A DNA stretch of 64,000 bases. Origin: JBHELB01 sp041859045. GTDB lineage: Bacteria > Hydrogenedentota > Hydrogenedentia > Hydrogenedentales > SLHB01. A program made the translations under genes and the position numbers. Below the pieces are notes generated by a model. The model saw only the letters and a list, made by a program, of their open reading frames with translations. It had not been told where the DNA came from and made no database searches. The stretch is from positions 12,516-76,515 of the forward strand of contig JBHELB010000068.1 of the NCBI GenBank assembly GCA_041859045.1. Direction: 5' to 3'. This document shows, in pieces, positions 50,732 through 60,410 of this stretch; within the stretch, counting starts at the first letter, position 1; every line of letters starts with the position of its first letter.

Positions 50732-52780
50732 TTACGATTTTCGAATCGGTTTCCCCGCGCTGAGCACCGCGAGCGAGCGAGCCTCGACGACGATCTGGCT
50801 TTCGATCACGGGCACCGCTTCCTCGCGCGTGCGGACGTCGCCGGGCGAAATGAGCGAAGTGTCGAGACGCAGCACCCAGTCGTCGTCGGGCAGACGGAAC
50901 ACGGCGCGTTTGGGCGTCGGATTGAACATGAGGTACAACGCGACGCCGTCGTTCGCGGAAGCATCGATGCGCGCGGCCAGACGCGGGTCGTCCTCGGCCC
51001 AGTCTTGCCGTTCTCCCTTCACGCCAAACCAGAGCAAATCCGGGTCGCCTCCCGAGCGCAAGGGACGTCCGGAAAAGTACTCCTCGCGTTGAAATGCGGG
51101 GTTTTCTTTCCGAAACCGGATCAGGCCTTGAACAAAGGCGAACAGTTCGCGGTTCGTATCGAGCAAGGACCAGTCGTACCAGGAGATCTCGTTGTCTTGG
51201 CAGTAGGCGTTGTTATTGCCTTGCTGGGTACGTCCGAACTCGTCGCCGCCCAGCAGCATCGGCACGCCCAGGGAGAGGAACAACGTAGCCAGGAAATTTT
51301 TCTGCGCACGCAAGCGCAACGCGTTGATCTCGGGGGAGGCGGTGGGACCTTCCACGCCGCAGTTCCAACTGTAGTTTTCGTCGGTGCCGTCACGATCGTT
51401 TTCGCCGTTGGCGCGGTTGTGCTTGCGGTTGTACGACACGAGGTCGCGCAGGGTAAACCCGTCGTGGGCCGTAATGAAGTTGATGCTGTGCATCGGATTG
51501 CGTCCGGCGTGTTGGTAGAGATCGGCGCTGCCGGTGAGGCGTGTGGCAAACGCCCCTTTGAGCGCCGCATCGCCGCGCCAATAGCGCCGCACGTCGTCGC
51601 GGTAACGGCCGTTCCACTCCGCCCAGCGCGAATCGCCAAACGACCCCACCTGATATGCGCCCGCGGCGTCCCAGGCCTCGGCGATCAGCTTCACGTCGCG
51701 CAACACGGGGTCCTCGGCGATACGTTCGATGGTGGGCGCGTTCTCGACAATGCGCCCACGACGGTCGCGACCAAGCACCGAGGCAAGATCGAAACGGAAG
51801 CCGTCCACGTGCATCACGGCGGCCCAGTAGCGCAGCGAGTCCATGATGAGATCGCGCACGAGGGGATGATTGCAGTTCAGGGTATTGCCGCAACCGGTGT
51901 AGTTGGCGTAATCCCCCTTGTCGTCGAGCATGTAATAGAGACTGTTGTCGATGCCGCGGAAGCACAGCGTCGGGCCGTCCTCGTTGCCCTCGGCGGTGTG
52001 GTTGAACACGACGTCCATGATGACTTCGATGCCGGCTTCGTGCAGCGCGGCAACCATGGCGCGAAACTCGCGCAGTTGCCCGCCCAGGCCATCCTCGCTT
52101 GCGTAGCGCGCGGCGGGCGCGAAGAAGCCGATGGGACTGTAGCCCCAGTAGTTCGAAAGACGCTCGCCCGTTTCCGGATCGCGCAGAGGCAATTGGCTCT
52201 CGCCGATTTCCTGGACGGGCAACAGTTCGACCGCGGTCACGCCGAGGTCTTTGAGATAGGGGATCTTCTCTTTCAACGCTCGGTATGTTCCGCCGAAATC
52301 GACGCCCGCGCTGGGGTGAATGGTCAGCCCGCGCACGTGGGTTTCGTAGATGATCGTCTTGGACATTGGAATGGCCGGGCGCACGTCGTCGACCCAGTCG
52401 GCCGCTTCGTCCACCACCACGCATTTGGCTGTGCGCATGGCCACATCGCCGATGATCGCCTTGGCGTAGGGGTCAAGCAGATATAGCGAAGAATCGAAGC
52501 AGTGGCCGTTGCCCTGCGGACCTTCCATGCGATAGAGATAGAGCGCGCCGGACCCCAACCCCTGCACAAAAATGCTCCACACGTCGCCAACTCGATGGCG
52601 CTGGGGGTCGAACTCGATCACCTTTGACGGCTTGGACTGATTTGCGTCGGCATACAGTGCGAGCCATACCTTCGTGGCATGCCGGCTCACGACGGCGAAT
52701 CGAACGCCGTTTTCGCCGACATAGGCGCCAAGCGGAAAGGCCCGGCCCGGAAGGACGCTTAAGTTCGAGAAATCCGGCAT
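50732..52780 (-). CDS. glgX: Glycogen debranching enzyme GlgX
   Basis: GlgX removes alpha-1,6 branches from limit dextrins of glycogen in the cytoplasm. The 682-residue product has an N-terminal CBM48 (FPLGAYVGENGVRFAVVS), then the GH13 barrel with YETHVRGLTIHPS, VELLPVQEI, DVVFNHTAEGNEDG, GFRFDLAS (nucleophile Asp), LIAEAWD (acid/base Glu) and TAHDGFTLRDLVSYN. MLLGGDEFGRTQQGNNNAYC is the debranching-type signature. The ATG at 52780 has AGGAA 11 bases upstream; a TTG at 52813 is possible. It is the last gene of the XPB-AddB-AddA-peptidase operon; no other glycogen genes are here. Confidence 0.93.
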   Translation of the reverse strand: MPDFSNLSVLPGRAFPLGAYVGENGVRFAVVSRHATKVWLALYADANQSKPSKVIEFDPQRHRVGDVWSIFVQGLGSGALYLYRMEGPQGNGHCFDSSLYLLDPYAKAIIGDVAMRTAKCVVVDEAADWVDDVRPAIPMSKTIIYETHVRGLTIHPSAGVDFGGTYRALKEKIPYLKDLGVTAVELLPVQEIGESQLPLRDPETGERLSNYWGYSPIGFFAPAARYASEDGLGGQLREFRAMVAALHEAGIEVIMDVVFNHTAEGNEDGPTLCFRGIDNSLYYMLDDKGDYANYTGCGNTLNCNHPLVRDLIMDSLRYWAAVMHVDGFRFDLASVLGRDRRGRIVENAPTIERIAEDPVLRDVKLIAEAWDAAGAYQVGSFGDSRWAEWNGRYRDDVRRYWRGDAALKGAFATRLTGSADLYQHAGRNPMHSINFITAHDGFTLRDLVSYNRKHNRANGENDRDGTDENYSWNCGVEGPTASPEINALRLRAQKNFLATLFLSLGVPMLLGGDEFGRTQQGNNNAYCQDNEISWYDWSLLDTNRELFAFVQGLIRFRKENPAFQREEYFSGRPLRSGGDPDLLWFGVKGERQDWAEDDPRLAARIDASANDGVALYLMFNPTPKRAVFRLPDDDWVLRLDTSLISPGDVRTREEAVPVIESQIVVEARSLAVLSAGKPIRKS

Positions 52781-52816
52781 GCGTATGAGTATTCCTGTCG
52801 TTACGTCGGCCAAACT

Positions 52817-53890
52817 TTACCGAGGTCGTCCGCCACGGCGGCGACGGCCCGATCGCGGCCCCCGAGGACGTTGATCTGGGGTCTCCGGCTCGTCGTCTTC
52901 CCATTCCCAAGGCTGATAGAAGTCCGGATCGTCCTCGTCGTCGTGAAACACATCCAGCGGCTCGGGATAATCGTCCTCGAACTCCACCGGGGTTTCGTCT
53001 ACCCCGAAGAGTTCGTCTTCCTCGTCCCACTCCTCGAACTTCTGTTCGCGTTGCTTGCGTCGACGCCACCAACCGAGCAGCGTCAGCAACGCCGCCAACT
53101 GGAATATGCCAAATCCTGACACAAGCGCGAAGACAAGGGCAAGCTTCCACAGCGAGGCGCGCCAGTCGTCATAGAACACCGACGGGGGCGCGCCATAGTG
53201 CTGCCGGAGGGCGTCGCCGAAACTTTGATGTTGCAACGAAACCACCAGCGCCCAGAATTTTTCCTCGCCCAGTCGGTCCAAGAGAAATTTGGTCATCGCG
53301 TAGCTCTGCGCGTAGGCATTGCCGAAGGCGATCTCGCCGCGCTGGTAATCGAGCACGATGCCCAGTTCAAAGTAGGAAATGATCGCGCCTTGCAGATACA
53401 TTTGGCCAACCTGGAAACTGCTCTCCCAGCGGTACTCGCGCGAAAACAGCATGCAGATGCCTTCGTTAAACCAGCGCGGGAGGTTATCGCGATCGGTGTT
53501 GCGCGCAAGGAGCACATGCAGCAGTTCGTGGCGAAGCACGCCCTCGAAGCCCGCGGGCCCATCGACGATATCCGGCGTCTTGACGGCCACCAAGCCTTGT
53601 TCAGAGACCGCGACGCCCGACACGCTCTTTTGCGGATAGGGTCCGGCGTACGCGGAGAACTGGAAAATCGTTCCGCACAGCACGAAGCGGATCGGGGCGT
53701 CACCCGTGGGAAGGTACGCGCTGTGCTCTCGCGCGGTTTCCTCGAGCACGTCGGCGGTGTGCTTGGCCAGCGCCTCTTTTCCTTCCGGGTAATCGATCTC
53801 GAAGACGCCGCGCTTGAGCACGGACGCCTCGGCGACGGGGAGGCACACCAAGAGCAGAAGCGGCGCTAGCACCGTCCATAGAAGTTTCAT
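52817..53890 (-). CDS. Membrane-anchored gluzincin-like metallopeptidase
   Basis: The 357-residue product has a signal peptide (LLWTVLAPLLLLVCLPVAEA). Its catalytic domain has HELLHVLLARN (HExxH) and PRWFNEGICMLFS (third ligand Glu), typical of peptidase MA-like gluzincins. A late membrane segment (LALVFALVSGFGIFQLAALL, about residue 245) follows. The cytoplasmic tail of about 90 residues is extremely acidic and ends in an Arg/Gly-rich stretch. Its gene overlaps addA by four bases (ATGA), so it is translated with it, though the functional link is not obvious. Substrate unknown. Confidence 0.8.
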   Translation of the reverse strand: MKLLWTVLAPLLLLVCLPVAEASVLKRGVFEIDYPEGKEALAKHTADVLEETAREHSAYLPTGDAPIRFVLCGTIFQFSAYAGPYPQKSVSGVAVSEQGLVAVKTPDIVDGPAGFEGVLRHELLHVLLARNTDRDNLPRWFNEGICMLFSREYRWESSFQVGQMYLQGAIISYFELGIVLDYQRGEIAFGNAYAQSYAMTKFLLDRLGEEKFWALVVSLQHQSFGDALRQHYGAPPSVFYDDWRASLWKLALVFALVSGFGIFQLAALLTLLGWWRRRKQREQKFEEWDEEDELFGVDETPVEFEDDYPEPLDVFHDDEDDPDFYQPWEWEDDEPETPDQRPRGPRSGRRRRGGRPR

Positions 53891-56800
53891 GAGAACACCT
53901 CCGCGTCGCGAATTTTCGCCACGAGCGGCAACGCCGCCTGGGCGCGGACCAACACATCGCCCAAGCGGTCTGGGGTGATCGACACGCGATGGAGGTCGCC
54001 GGTATCGACATAAACCAAGTGCGCTTCAGACGGCGCTGTCCCGCGAAGGGCCCGCATCGCAGCGGCATACAATAACACCTGCGCTTCATACGTGGGCTGG
54101 CTCTCGGGACGAGGCCGCCCGGTCTTGTAATCGAGCAAAGGACCGTCCGGAAGCAGGGCGTCGATCGCGCCGGAAATCAGCGCGTCGCCAATACGCAGCA
54201 CGAAAGGCACTTCGCGTTCGGGCGGGGATGCGCCGGAGGGCGTGAACAGACCCGCCGTGTGCAAACGCGGCGCGAGTTCACTCAACACCGTCGCCCACTC
54301 CGTCCGGGTTGAATAGCCCGGCGCAATCTCGGCGATCACCCGGCGTATCAAGGGTTGTGGATCGTCTTCGCCGTTCCAGAGTTCGATGAACCGATGTACA
54401 AGCGTTCCGCGAATTCGTGGGTCGAGTCGTGAGGTAGGCGGTGGGGACGCGGGCGCTGGTTTACGCGCTTCGTCCGGCGCTGCGATCGCATGGGCAAGAG
54501 TCGTCGCAGAACAACGGAGTTGAGGATTCGCGCCGACGGCCAGCGGCAGCGCGCGTTGACGCAGCAGGTCGCTTGTGTGAACTGGCGGCTGCAGCTTCCG
54601 CGAGCGGCTTTCCTGGACGCATCCGTCCGCTTCCCTGAGTACGCGAAATTCCCACGGCCGCGTAGCGTCCTCGCCGCACAACATCGCGCCGTGCGAGTTC
54701 TGCGCGCCGCTGAGCGCATGGAGGGAGTCGAACGCGGCGAACCAACTGCCTTTGACGCTTTTCGCCAGTGAACCCGACAGCACAAGATAGTCCTCGGCGC
54801 GCGTCATGGCCACGTACAAGATGCGCGCATGTTCGGCGCGTTCTCGCTCGCTTTGGTCAATCTTCACAATCTCTTTGGTCGAGGAATGCGTTAGTTCTCC
54901 GCCTTCACCGACAAACGACGCGAACAAACCGAGTTCTGGGTGGATACTCGCTATACTCGAGGCGCGCCCGTTTGCGGGCTTGCGCGCGATATCGGGCACC
55001 ACCACGACCGGAAACTCAAGGCCCTTGGCCTGGTGGATCGTGAGAATGGACACCGCGCCGCCGCTTTCAAGCGGTAAGGCGGCCTCGGTCTCGCGCAGGT
55101 CGTCGGCCTGAATCTCCGAGAGGTACCGCAAGAAGGCCTCGAGCCGCGGTGGACGCGATCGCGCGAAATCGAGTGCCAGGTCGAGCAGCTTGCGAAGATT
55201 CGCCACACGTCGCTCGCCCGCAAACAGCCCCACCTCGATCGCCTCGAGTTGCGTCCGCGCAAGCACATAGGTCAGAAAGTCGTGAAGCGGCAGATGGCGG
55301 TGCGCGCGCAGATCGGCGATCAGCACCCGCGCGGCGGAAAGCTCCGCCGCCTGCGGAAAATCGGGGGGATCCGTTTCGGTGGAAAAAACCTGAGGCAGAC
55401 CCTTGCCCTGCCGCGCCAGACGGGTGAGCGAGTCGTCGCTCAGGCAGCCCAGCGGACCGCGAAGAAAACCAAGCAGCGCTACCTCGTCGCAAGGGTCAAT
55501 CACCACGGCAAGGAGGTTGCGCAAGTCGAGAATCTCGGGGCGCGTGTAGAAGCCCCTTCCGCCCGTGACCGTATACGGGATTCCGGCATCCTTCAGCGCC
55601 TGGGTGTAGAGATGCACGTCCGGCAAGGAGCGAAACAGGATGGCGATGTCGGAGTAGCGGACCGGGCGCCGCGTGCCGTCGTTCTCGCCGCGCACACGCA
55701 AAGGCTCAGGGCCTTCGGTCAGTTCGAGTAACCGCCGTGCGATCAGGGCCGCCTCTTGTTTGCGGCGCTCACCGCTTGAGGCGTTCGCCGATGCCGACTC
55801 GATCAGAAACTCGCCACACGGGCCTTCTGCGGCGGGCAGAGCGGGCTCCAACGCGGAATACTCCGCGCTCACCGCCGCAAGGAGGCCGCTCCGCGCGAAG
55901 AAGTCGTTGACAAACGCCAGAATCTCGGGCCGGCTGCGGAAGTTTTTTTTCAGGGGCAGCACGTTGTCCGGACCGGCGAGCGCTTGCGCGCGTCGGAAGA
56001 CCTCGACCTCCGCGCCGCGAAAAAGGTAGATCGACTGCTTTGCATCGCCGACGATGAACAACTCAGGCCCGCCGTCTTCGCTCGCCAGAAGCTCCGCGAT
56101 CTCAAGCTGACGTGCGTCCGTGTCCTGGAATTCATCGACGAGCAGATGACGAATGCCTCGTGCAGTCTGCTGACGCATGCGGGCATCGCGCCGCAGCAGA
56201 TCCAGCGCCGAGTCGATAAGGTCATCGAAATCACAGGCGTTTCGCGCGCGCCGCGCAAGGTCGTGCGCGGCCTTGGCCTCTCGGCACACGCGATACAACG
56301 CGCATGTAAACTCCGCGGCGCGGGCATCGGTTTCGGGATCGGGAGGCTGGAGAGTGAAGCGCTCGAGCAGGGTGACGGCCTCTTTGATGAGCTTTCCCGC
56401 GAGCGTGTAGGCGTCTTCGTCACTCCACGGCTTCTTTGAAGCCACTTTGAACCTTTGCGCAAAATAGTACGCGACCGCTTTCGCGAGTTGCTTTACGTCC
56501 GCGTCCGGACGGCAGCCGGCCAACACGTCGATCAACGCCCGCCGTCGCGTCTCGCGACCTTCCGAGGAGTCCGCGCAACAACCGTCCAGTGCCACAAGGC
56601 GCGCGTGCAATTGCGCCGCGTCAGGACAAACGCTCAGCCAACGCATCAGAGTCGGCGTGGCGTTTACGCGCTTCAGTTCCCACGACGCCAGCAACGCCTC
56701 AGGCGTCGCGTAGTCTTCCGGGGCGAGACGATCAAATAGATGGCGTTTGTGAAGAAGGCTCTCGACGGCTTGATAGACCGCTCGCGGACCGTGCTCGGCG

Positions 56801-57273
56801 GCGAGCAGGCGCGCCGCAGTGTCGGCTGACTCAAGCAAGCGGTTCACAACCGCCTCGACGGTTTCTTCACGCAGGAGCATCGTTTCGGGATCGGGCAGGA
56901 TCTCGAAATCGGGATCCATGCCCTGCAAGAGCGCGTTCTGTTTGAGCAGGGCCATGCAGAAGCCGTGAAACGTCGAGATGCGCGCGCCGTCCAGCCGCCG
57001 CTCGAGCTGACGCCAATGGCTTTGCTGCCGAGAATCCGCCGCTTCGTCGCCGCGCTTGCGAAACGCCATCCGCAAGCGATCTTTCATCTCGCTCGCGGCA
57101 TTGTCCGTGAACGTGATCGCGGCGATCCGCTCGAGGGGGACGCGGTCGCGCTCGATCAATTGCAGAACGCGCTCGACCAATACGCGCGTCTTTCCGGAAC
57201 CTGCGCCCGCATCGACGCAGACACGCTTAGCGCGCGCGGTAATGGCGCGTTCTTGTTCCGGGGTGAAGTTCAT
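53887..57273 (-). CDS. addA: AddA-type UvrD-like helicase/nuclease
   Basis: AddA with AddB processes double-strand DNA ends for RecA recombination, as RecBCD does. The 1128-residue product has Walker A DAGAGSGKTRV (residues 21-31), IAAITFTDNAASEMKDRLR, LLVDEFQDTDARQ (Walker B), GDAKQSIYLFRGAE, and motif V/VI blocks LTIHQAKGLEFPVVVVPD and RILYVAMTRAEDYLVLSG. A C-terminal RecB-like nuclease is seen in RGTLVHRFIELW and LLDYKTGRPRPESQ. It overlaps addB and the peptidase gene by four bases each. Confidence 0.95.
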   Translation of the reverse strand: MNFTPEQERAITARAKRVCVDAGAGSGKTRVLVERVLQLIERDRVPLERIAAITFTDNAASEMKDRLRMAFRKRGDEAADSRQQSHWRQLERRLDGARISTFHGFCMALLKQNALLQGMDPDFEILPDPETMLLREETVEAVVNRLLESADTAARLLAAEHGPRAVYQAVESLLHKRHLFDRLAPEDYATPEALLASWELKRVNATPTLMRWLSVCPDAAQLHARLVALDGCCADSSEGRETRRRALIDVLAGCRPDADVKQLAKAVAYYFAQRFKVASKKPWSDEDAYTLAGKLIKEAVTLLERFTLQPPDPETDARAAEFTCALYRVCREAKAAHDLARRARNACDFDDLIDSALDLLRRDARMRQQTARGIRHLLVDEFQDTDARQLEIAELLASEDGGPELFIVGDAKQSIYLFRGAEVEVFRRAQALAGPDNVLPLKKNFRSRPEILAFVNDFFARSGLLAAVSAEYSALEPALPAAEGPCGEFLIESASANASSGERRKQEAALIARRLLELTEGPEPLRVRGENDGTRRPVRYSDIAILFRSLPDVHLYTQALKDAGIPYTVTGGRGFYTRPEILDLRNLLAVVIDPCDEVALLGFLRGPLGCLSDDSLTRLARQGKGLPQVFSTETDPPDFPQAAELSAARVLIADLRAHRHLPLHDFLTYVLARTQLEAIEVGLFAGERRVANLRKLLDLALDFARSRPPRLEAFLRYLSEIQADDLRETEAALPLESGGAVSILTIHQAKGLEFPVVVVPDIARKPANGRASSIASIHPELGLFASFVGEGGELTHSSTKEIVKIDQSERERAEHARILYVAMTRAEDYLVLSGSLAKSVKGSWFAAFDSLHALSGAQNSHGAMLCGEDATRPWEFRVLREADGCVQESRSRKLQPPVHTSDLLRQRALPLAVGANPQLRCSATTLAHAIAAPDEARKPAPASPPPTSRLDPRIRGTLVHRFIELWNGEDDPQPLIRRVIAEIAPGYSTRTEWATVLSELAPRLHTAGLFTPSGASPPEREVPFVLRIGDALISGAIDALLPDGPLLDYKTGRPRPESQPTYEAQVLLYAAAMRALRGTAPSEAHLVYVDTGDLHRVSITPDRLGDVLVRAQAALPLVAKIRDAEVFS

Positions 57274-60200
57274 GATTCCTCACCGTCCTCGCCGTCGCCT
57301 GAATTGCCAAGTTTGGCGTCGATGCGCCAGGCCTCGTAGCGGCAGGCACGGCGGAATGGACAATAAAGGCAGGCATCCTTGCGCGGAGTTGGCGTAAAGG
57401 TTCCGCCACGGATCGCGCGTGCTGCGTTTACTGCTGCGTCCAATGCGGCTTCGCGACGCGCAGGCCATTTGTCTTTCGTGCGTCCCAGCGCCTCTACCGT
57501 CTTTTTGCGGCCAGGTGCAAGCAGCAGCGCCTCGGCGCATTGCGTGCCTGGCTTGAGGTGTTCCTCCAGAACGACGGCGTAGCACCCGAGTTGAATCGCG
57601 AGTCCGTTGTCGATATCGGGATTTGTGGGCATGGCCGAAAGACCACTCTTGTAATCGATGATCCGCGCCCTGTCCTGCGCGTCAAGATCGATGCGATCGA
57701 TGCGGCCGTTCAACAAAATCGTCGAGCCGTCTCGCTCGATAGCAAATGGCTTTGCCGTATATAGAGGGTCGCTTGACTCGCGCATCCCCGCGCCGAAGGT
57801 TACTTCAAAGTGAGAGGGTTTCCACGAGGCATCGTCGCGCGCGTGCTCAATCGTCACGTACCGCGCGAGCATGCGGCCGAGGCCTTCGCGCTCGGCGGCC
57901 AGGACCGCGGGCGGCGTGTGCATGCTCTGCGGCGCGATGCGTGAGAACGCGCTATCAAGCGCGTCGTCCATGGAGCGAAGCGCCTCGTCGAGCGCGAGTT
58001 CGCTCACCGCGCGCCCGCGGTAATGTTCGTGAAAGGATTGCAGTGCCGCATGCACGATAACGCCGCGCAAACGCGCTTCGAGCCCGGCCGCGGGCTCTTC
58101 CATCTCGGCGAGATTCATCACGCGTTGGGTCCAAAATTGAAATGGACATGCGATATAGGTCTCGAGTTGACCAACGCTGAACTCGTGGCGCGCACCGAAT
58201 TTGTCCGCGACGAACGCAACGACTTCCGCATCCTCGAGCTGTCCGTCGTATACGTCACAGCGAGTCCGGCCCGATCGTCGTCGGTCGATCGCTGCCGCTT
58301 CAGAAATGAGCGCCGCAGTCTCCGGCGCAATTGCGTCCGCCATGGCTGCGTGCATGAACACCGCATTCGCGGCTTCTCGCGGACACGCCGGCCGTTCGGC
58401 GGCGGGTTGAGGCGTCATCCCTGGAAACAGCGCGAGCAAATCGCGCAGGTAGGGACTGGGCAGTTGCGCGCGGCCTTTGGCGTTCTGCGCGGGCCAGACG
58501 GCGATGAGTTGCTTGCGGGGAGACGAGAGGACCTGATGAAACAGCAGCATTTCGCGTTGATTGTGCTCTTCCCGCCCTTCGAGTTCTATCCCCGCCCTAC
58601 ACAGATCGCTGATGTCGTCGTCGGAATAGATCGCGTTCACCGCCGGAGGCCGCGGGACAACGCCCTCGCACAATCCCGCAAAGAAAACGTAGTCGAAGCG
58701 GCGCCCACGGACGCTTTCGGCGTCCAGCAACGCCACGCCCCGCGCACGCGATGTGGGTGTCACGCCTTCTCGTAGCGCCATCGTGCGCAATAGCGAGAGG
58801 AAGTCCTCGCGCTTCATAGAGGTGTCGTCGCCGCCGCGCCAATAGGCGAGTTTCCCGAGCAACGCGTCCACGGCCTGCCACGCATCGCGATCGGTGGTCT
58901 GCTCAAATGCGGCGGGCGGAAATCCCGCTGCGCGCAAGGCGTTCGCAAACGCGTCCACATGCGTGGCGAGGGGCGCGTTCTTCGGTAAGTCATTGGCGAT
59001 CGCGGCGAGGCGTTCAACTCGCTGCGTCAATAGCGCCAGCGCCTCGGTCAAACGCGGTTGATGGCTGGCGACATCGTGCAGCATGCCGCTGCGCGCATGC
59101 TCGAACGCGCGGTGTAGGCGCGTGAGGCCCGCGCGCCATTCGTCAAACCCTACGGCCACGCCCGCGATTGGGATCAGCGCGGCGAACAAGCGCAACAACT
59201 CAGGGTTCGCGGGGCCGTCTGGCGCGAACCACGGCGACGCCACGAGGTCGGCGCAGGCATCGGGCGCGCACGTATTCACCGCGTCGATAAACGACACAGC
59301 AAACGCGCCCGCCGTGCTGGCCGCCAACGGTTGCGGGTGGCGGGAGTCATAGGGAATTCCGTATTCATCAAGCACGCTGCGCAAAAGGGACAGGGAATCT
59401 GTCAAATCGCGATAGACAACCGCGATTTCTTCCAACGCCGCGCCGTACTCGATTACAAGCGTTTTGATGCGTTGACCAATATATGCGGCTTCCTGCCGCG
59501 CGGAGTCGGCGGCGTGGACGACAATATCCGTGGCATCCTTTGGCGGCTCGCCGGGCGCATTCCGCCAGAAGAGTTCGCGCGTGGCGAACGCGATGGCGCT
59601 CTCCGCGGCGGGCTCGGGAAAATGTTCGACGCGCGCGGCCGGAAACAAGCGCTGAAGCGCCTCCACGGTGCGGCTCGGCAACGCATAGAGGTCGGCGGCG
59701 CTGGGGCGCTCCAGATCCGCGCGGATGCCGAACGCGAGTTCTTCGAGATGTGGTTCGAGCGCGGCCAGCACGCGAAACTCCGACGCGGTGAAATCGTCGA
59801 AGCCATCGAGATACAGTGCGCGAACACCTTCTATCGATTTGGGACGTCGCCGCGAGGCGATTTCGTGTGCGCTCCAGAAAAGGCCCACGGTGTCGTAGGC
59901 TCCAGCGGCGTGCAACGCGGTCTGGTAAGCCTCATAGAGATCGGCGATCACCTCGTCGAGCGGGCTCTTCTCGCTGCGTTGCGCGATACGACGACGGAAC
60001 TCCGCGGGCTCGATGGCGCTCTGCTTGAGGCGCGTGATGATCTGAAGCGCGTGCGCGCGGAATCCCTGCGAACCGGCGGCGTCGCCGAGACAGTTTAATC
60101 GGCCTTCCGCCTCAAGCAGAGCGGCGGCTTGCTGCAGAAGCAGTTCGCGTTCGAGCGACTCCACCGCGCGCGCGTGCAGTCCTTCGGCCGCGAGCAGTTC

Positions 60201-60407
60201 TTCGACGAAATCCTGGAACGCAACGATCGGTTTCCCGCAGGCTCCTGGAAAATTTTGTGTGTCGAGAAAGTGCGCGAGGCGCGGTCCGACATGCCGTGGC
60301 GCGGGCAGAATGAGACGCGACTGCCTCCAACACCCGGCCAGACGTGCGTCCATCGCAGCGGCGCGGCCCGAGCGGTCGGGACCGCAGCAGACCGTCACGC
60401 GCGCCAT
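57270..60407 (-). CDS. addB: AddB-type PD-(D/E)XK nuclease/inactive helicase
   Basis: AddB is the partner of AddA: a degenerate UvrD-like helicase with a second nuclease domain. The 1045-residue product lacks a Walker A lysine (CCGPDRSGRAAAM). The C-terminal nuclease has GRIDRIDLD and RIIDYKSG, and an iron-sulfur staple is formed by YIACPFQFW and CLYCPFRRACRYE (four Cys). The ATG at 60407 follows the XPB stop by three bases. The gene order addB-addA matches Firmicutes-type AddAB loci. Confidence 0.9.
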   Translation of the reverse strand: MARVTVCCGPDRSGRAAAMDARLAGCWRQSRLILPAPRHVGPRLAHFLDTQNFPGACGKPIVAFQDFVEELLAAEGLHARAVESLERELLLQQAAALLEAEGRLNCLGDAAGSQGFRAHALQIITRLKQSAIEPAEFRRRIAQRSEKSPLDEVIADLYEAYQTALHAAGAYDTVGLFWSAHEIASRRRPKSIEGVRALYLDGFDDFTASEFRVLAALEPHLEELAFGIRADLERPSAADLYALPSRTVEALQRLFPAARVEHFPEPAAESAIAFATRELFWRNAPGEPPKDATDIVVHAADSARQEAAYIGQRIKTLVIEYGAALEEIAVVYRDLTDSLSLLRSVLDEYGIPYDSRHPQPLAASTAGAFAVSFIDAVNTCAPDACADLVASPWFAPDGPANPELLRLFAALIPIAGVAVGFDEWRAGLTRLHRAFEHARSGMLHDVASHQPRLTEALALLTQRVERLAAIANDLPKNAPLATHVDAFANALRAAGFPPAAFEQTTDRDAWQAVDALLGKLAYWRGGDDTSMKREDFLSLLRTMALREGVTPTSRARGVALLDAESVRGRRFDYVFFAGLCEGVVPRPPAVNAIYSDDDISDLCRAGIELEGREEHNQREMLLFHQVLSSPRKQLIAVWPAQNAKGRAQLPSPYLRDLLALFPGMTPQPAAERPACPREAANAVFMHAAMADAIAPETAALISEAAAIDRRRSGRTRCDVYDGQLEDAEVVAFVADKFGARHEFSVGQLETYIACPFQFWTQRVMNLAEMEEPAAGLEARLRGVIVHAALQSFHEHYRGRAVSELALDEALRSMDDALDSAFSRIAPQSMHTPPAVLAAEREGLGRMLARYVTIEHARDDASWKPSHFEVTFGAGMRESSDPLYTAKPFAIERDGSTILLNGRIDRIDLDAQDRARIIDYKSGLSAMPTNPDIDNGLAIQLGCYAVVLEEHLKPGTQCAEALLLAPGRKKTVEALGRTKDKWPARREAALDAAVNAARAIRGGTFTPTPRKDACLYCPFRRACRYEAWRIDAKLGNSGDGEDGEES

Positions 60408-60410
60408 AGG

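Noticed and set aside
48895..52486. Two long plus-strand open frames (543 and 625 residues)
   Set aside because: Antisense shadows of the CocE-type lipoprotein and glgX caused by high G+C codon bias; no motifs or ribosome-binding sites.
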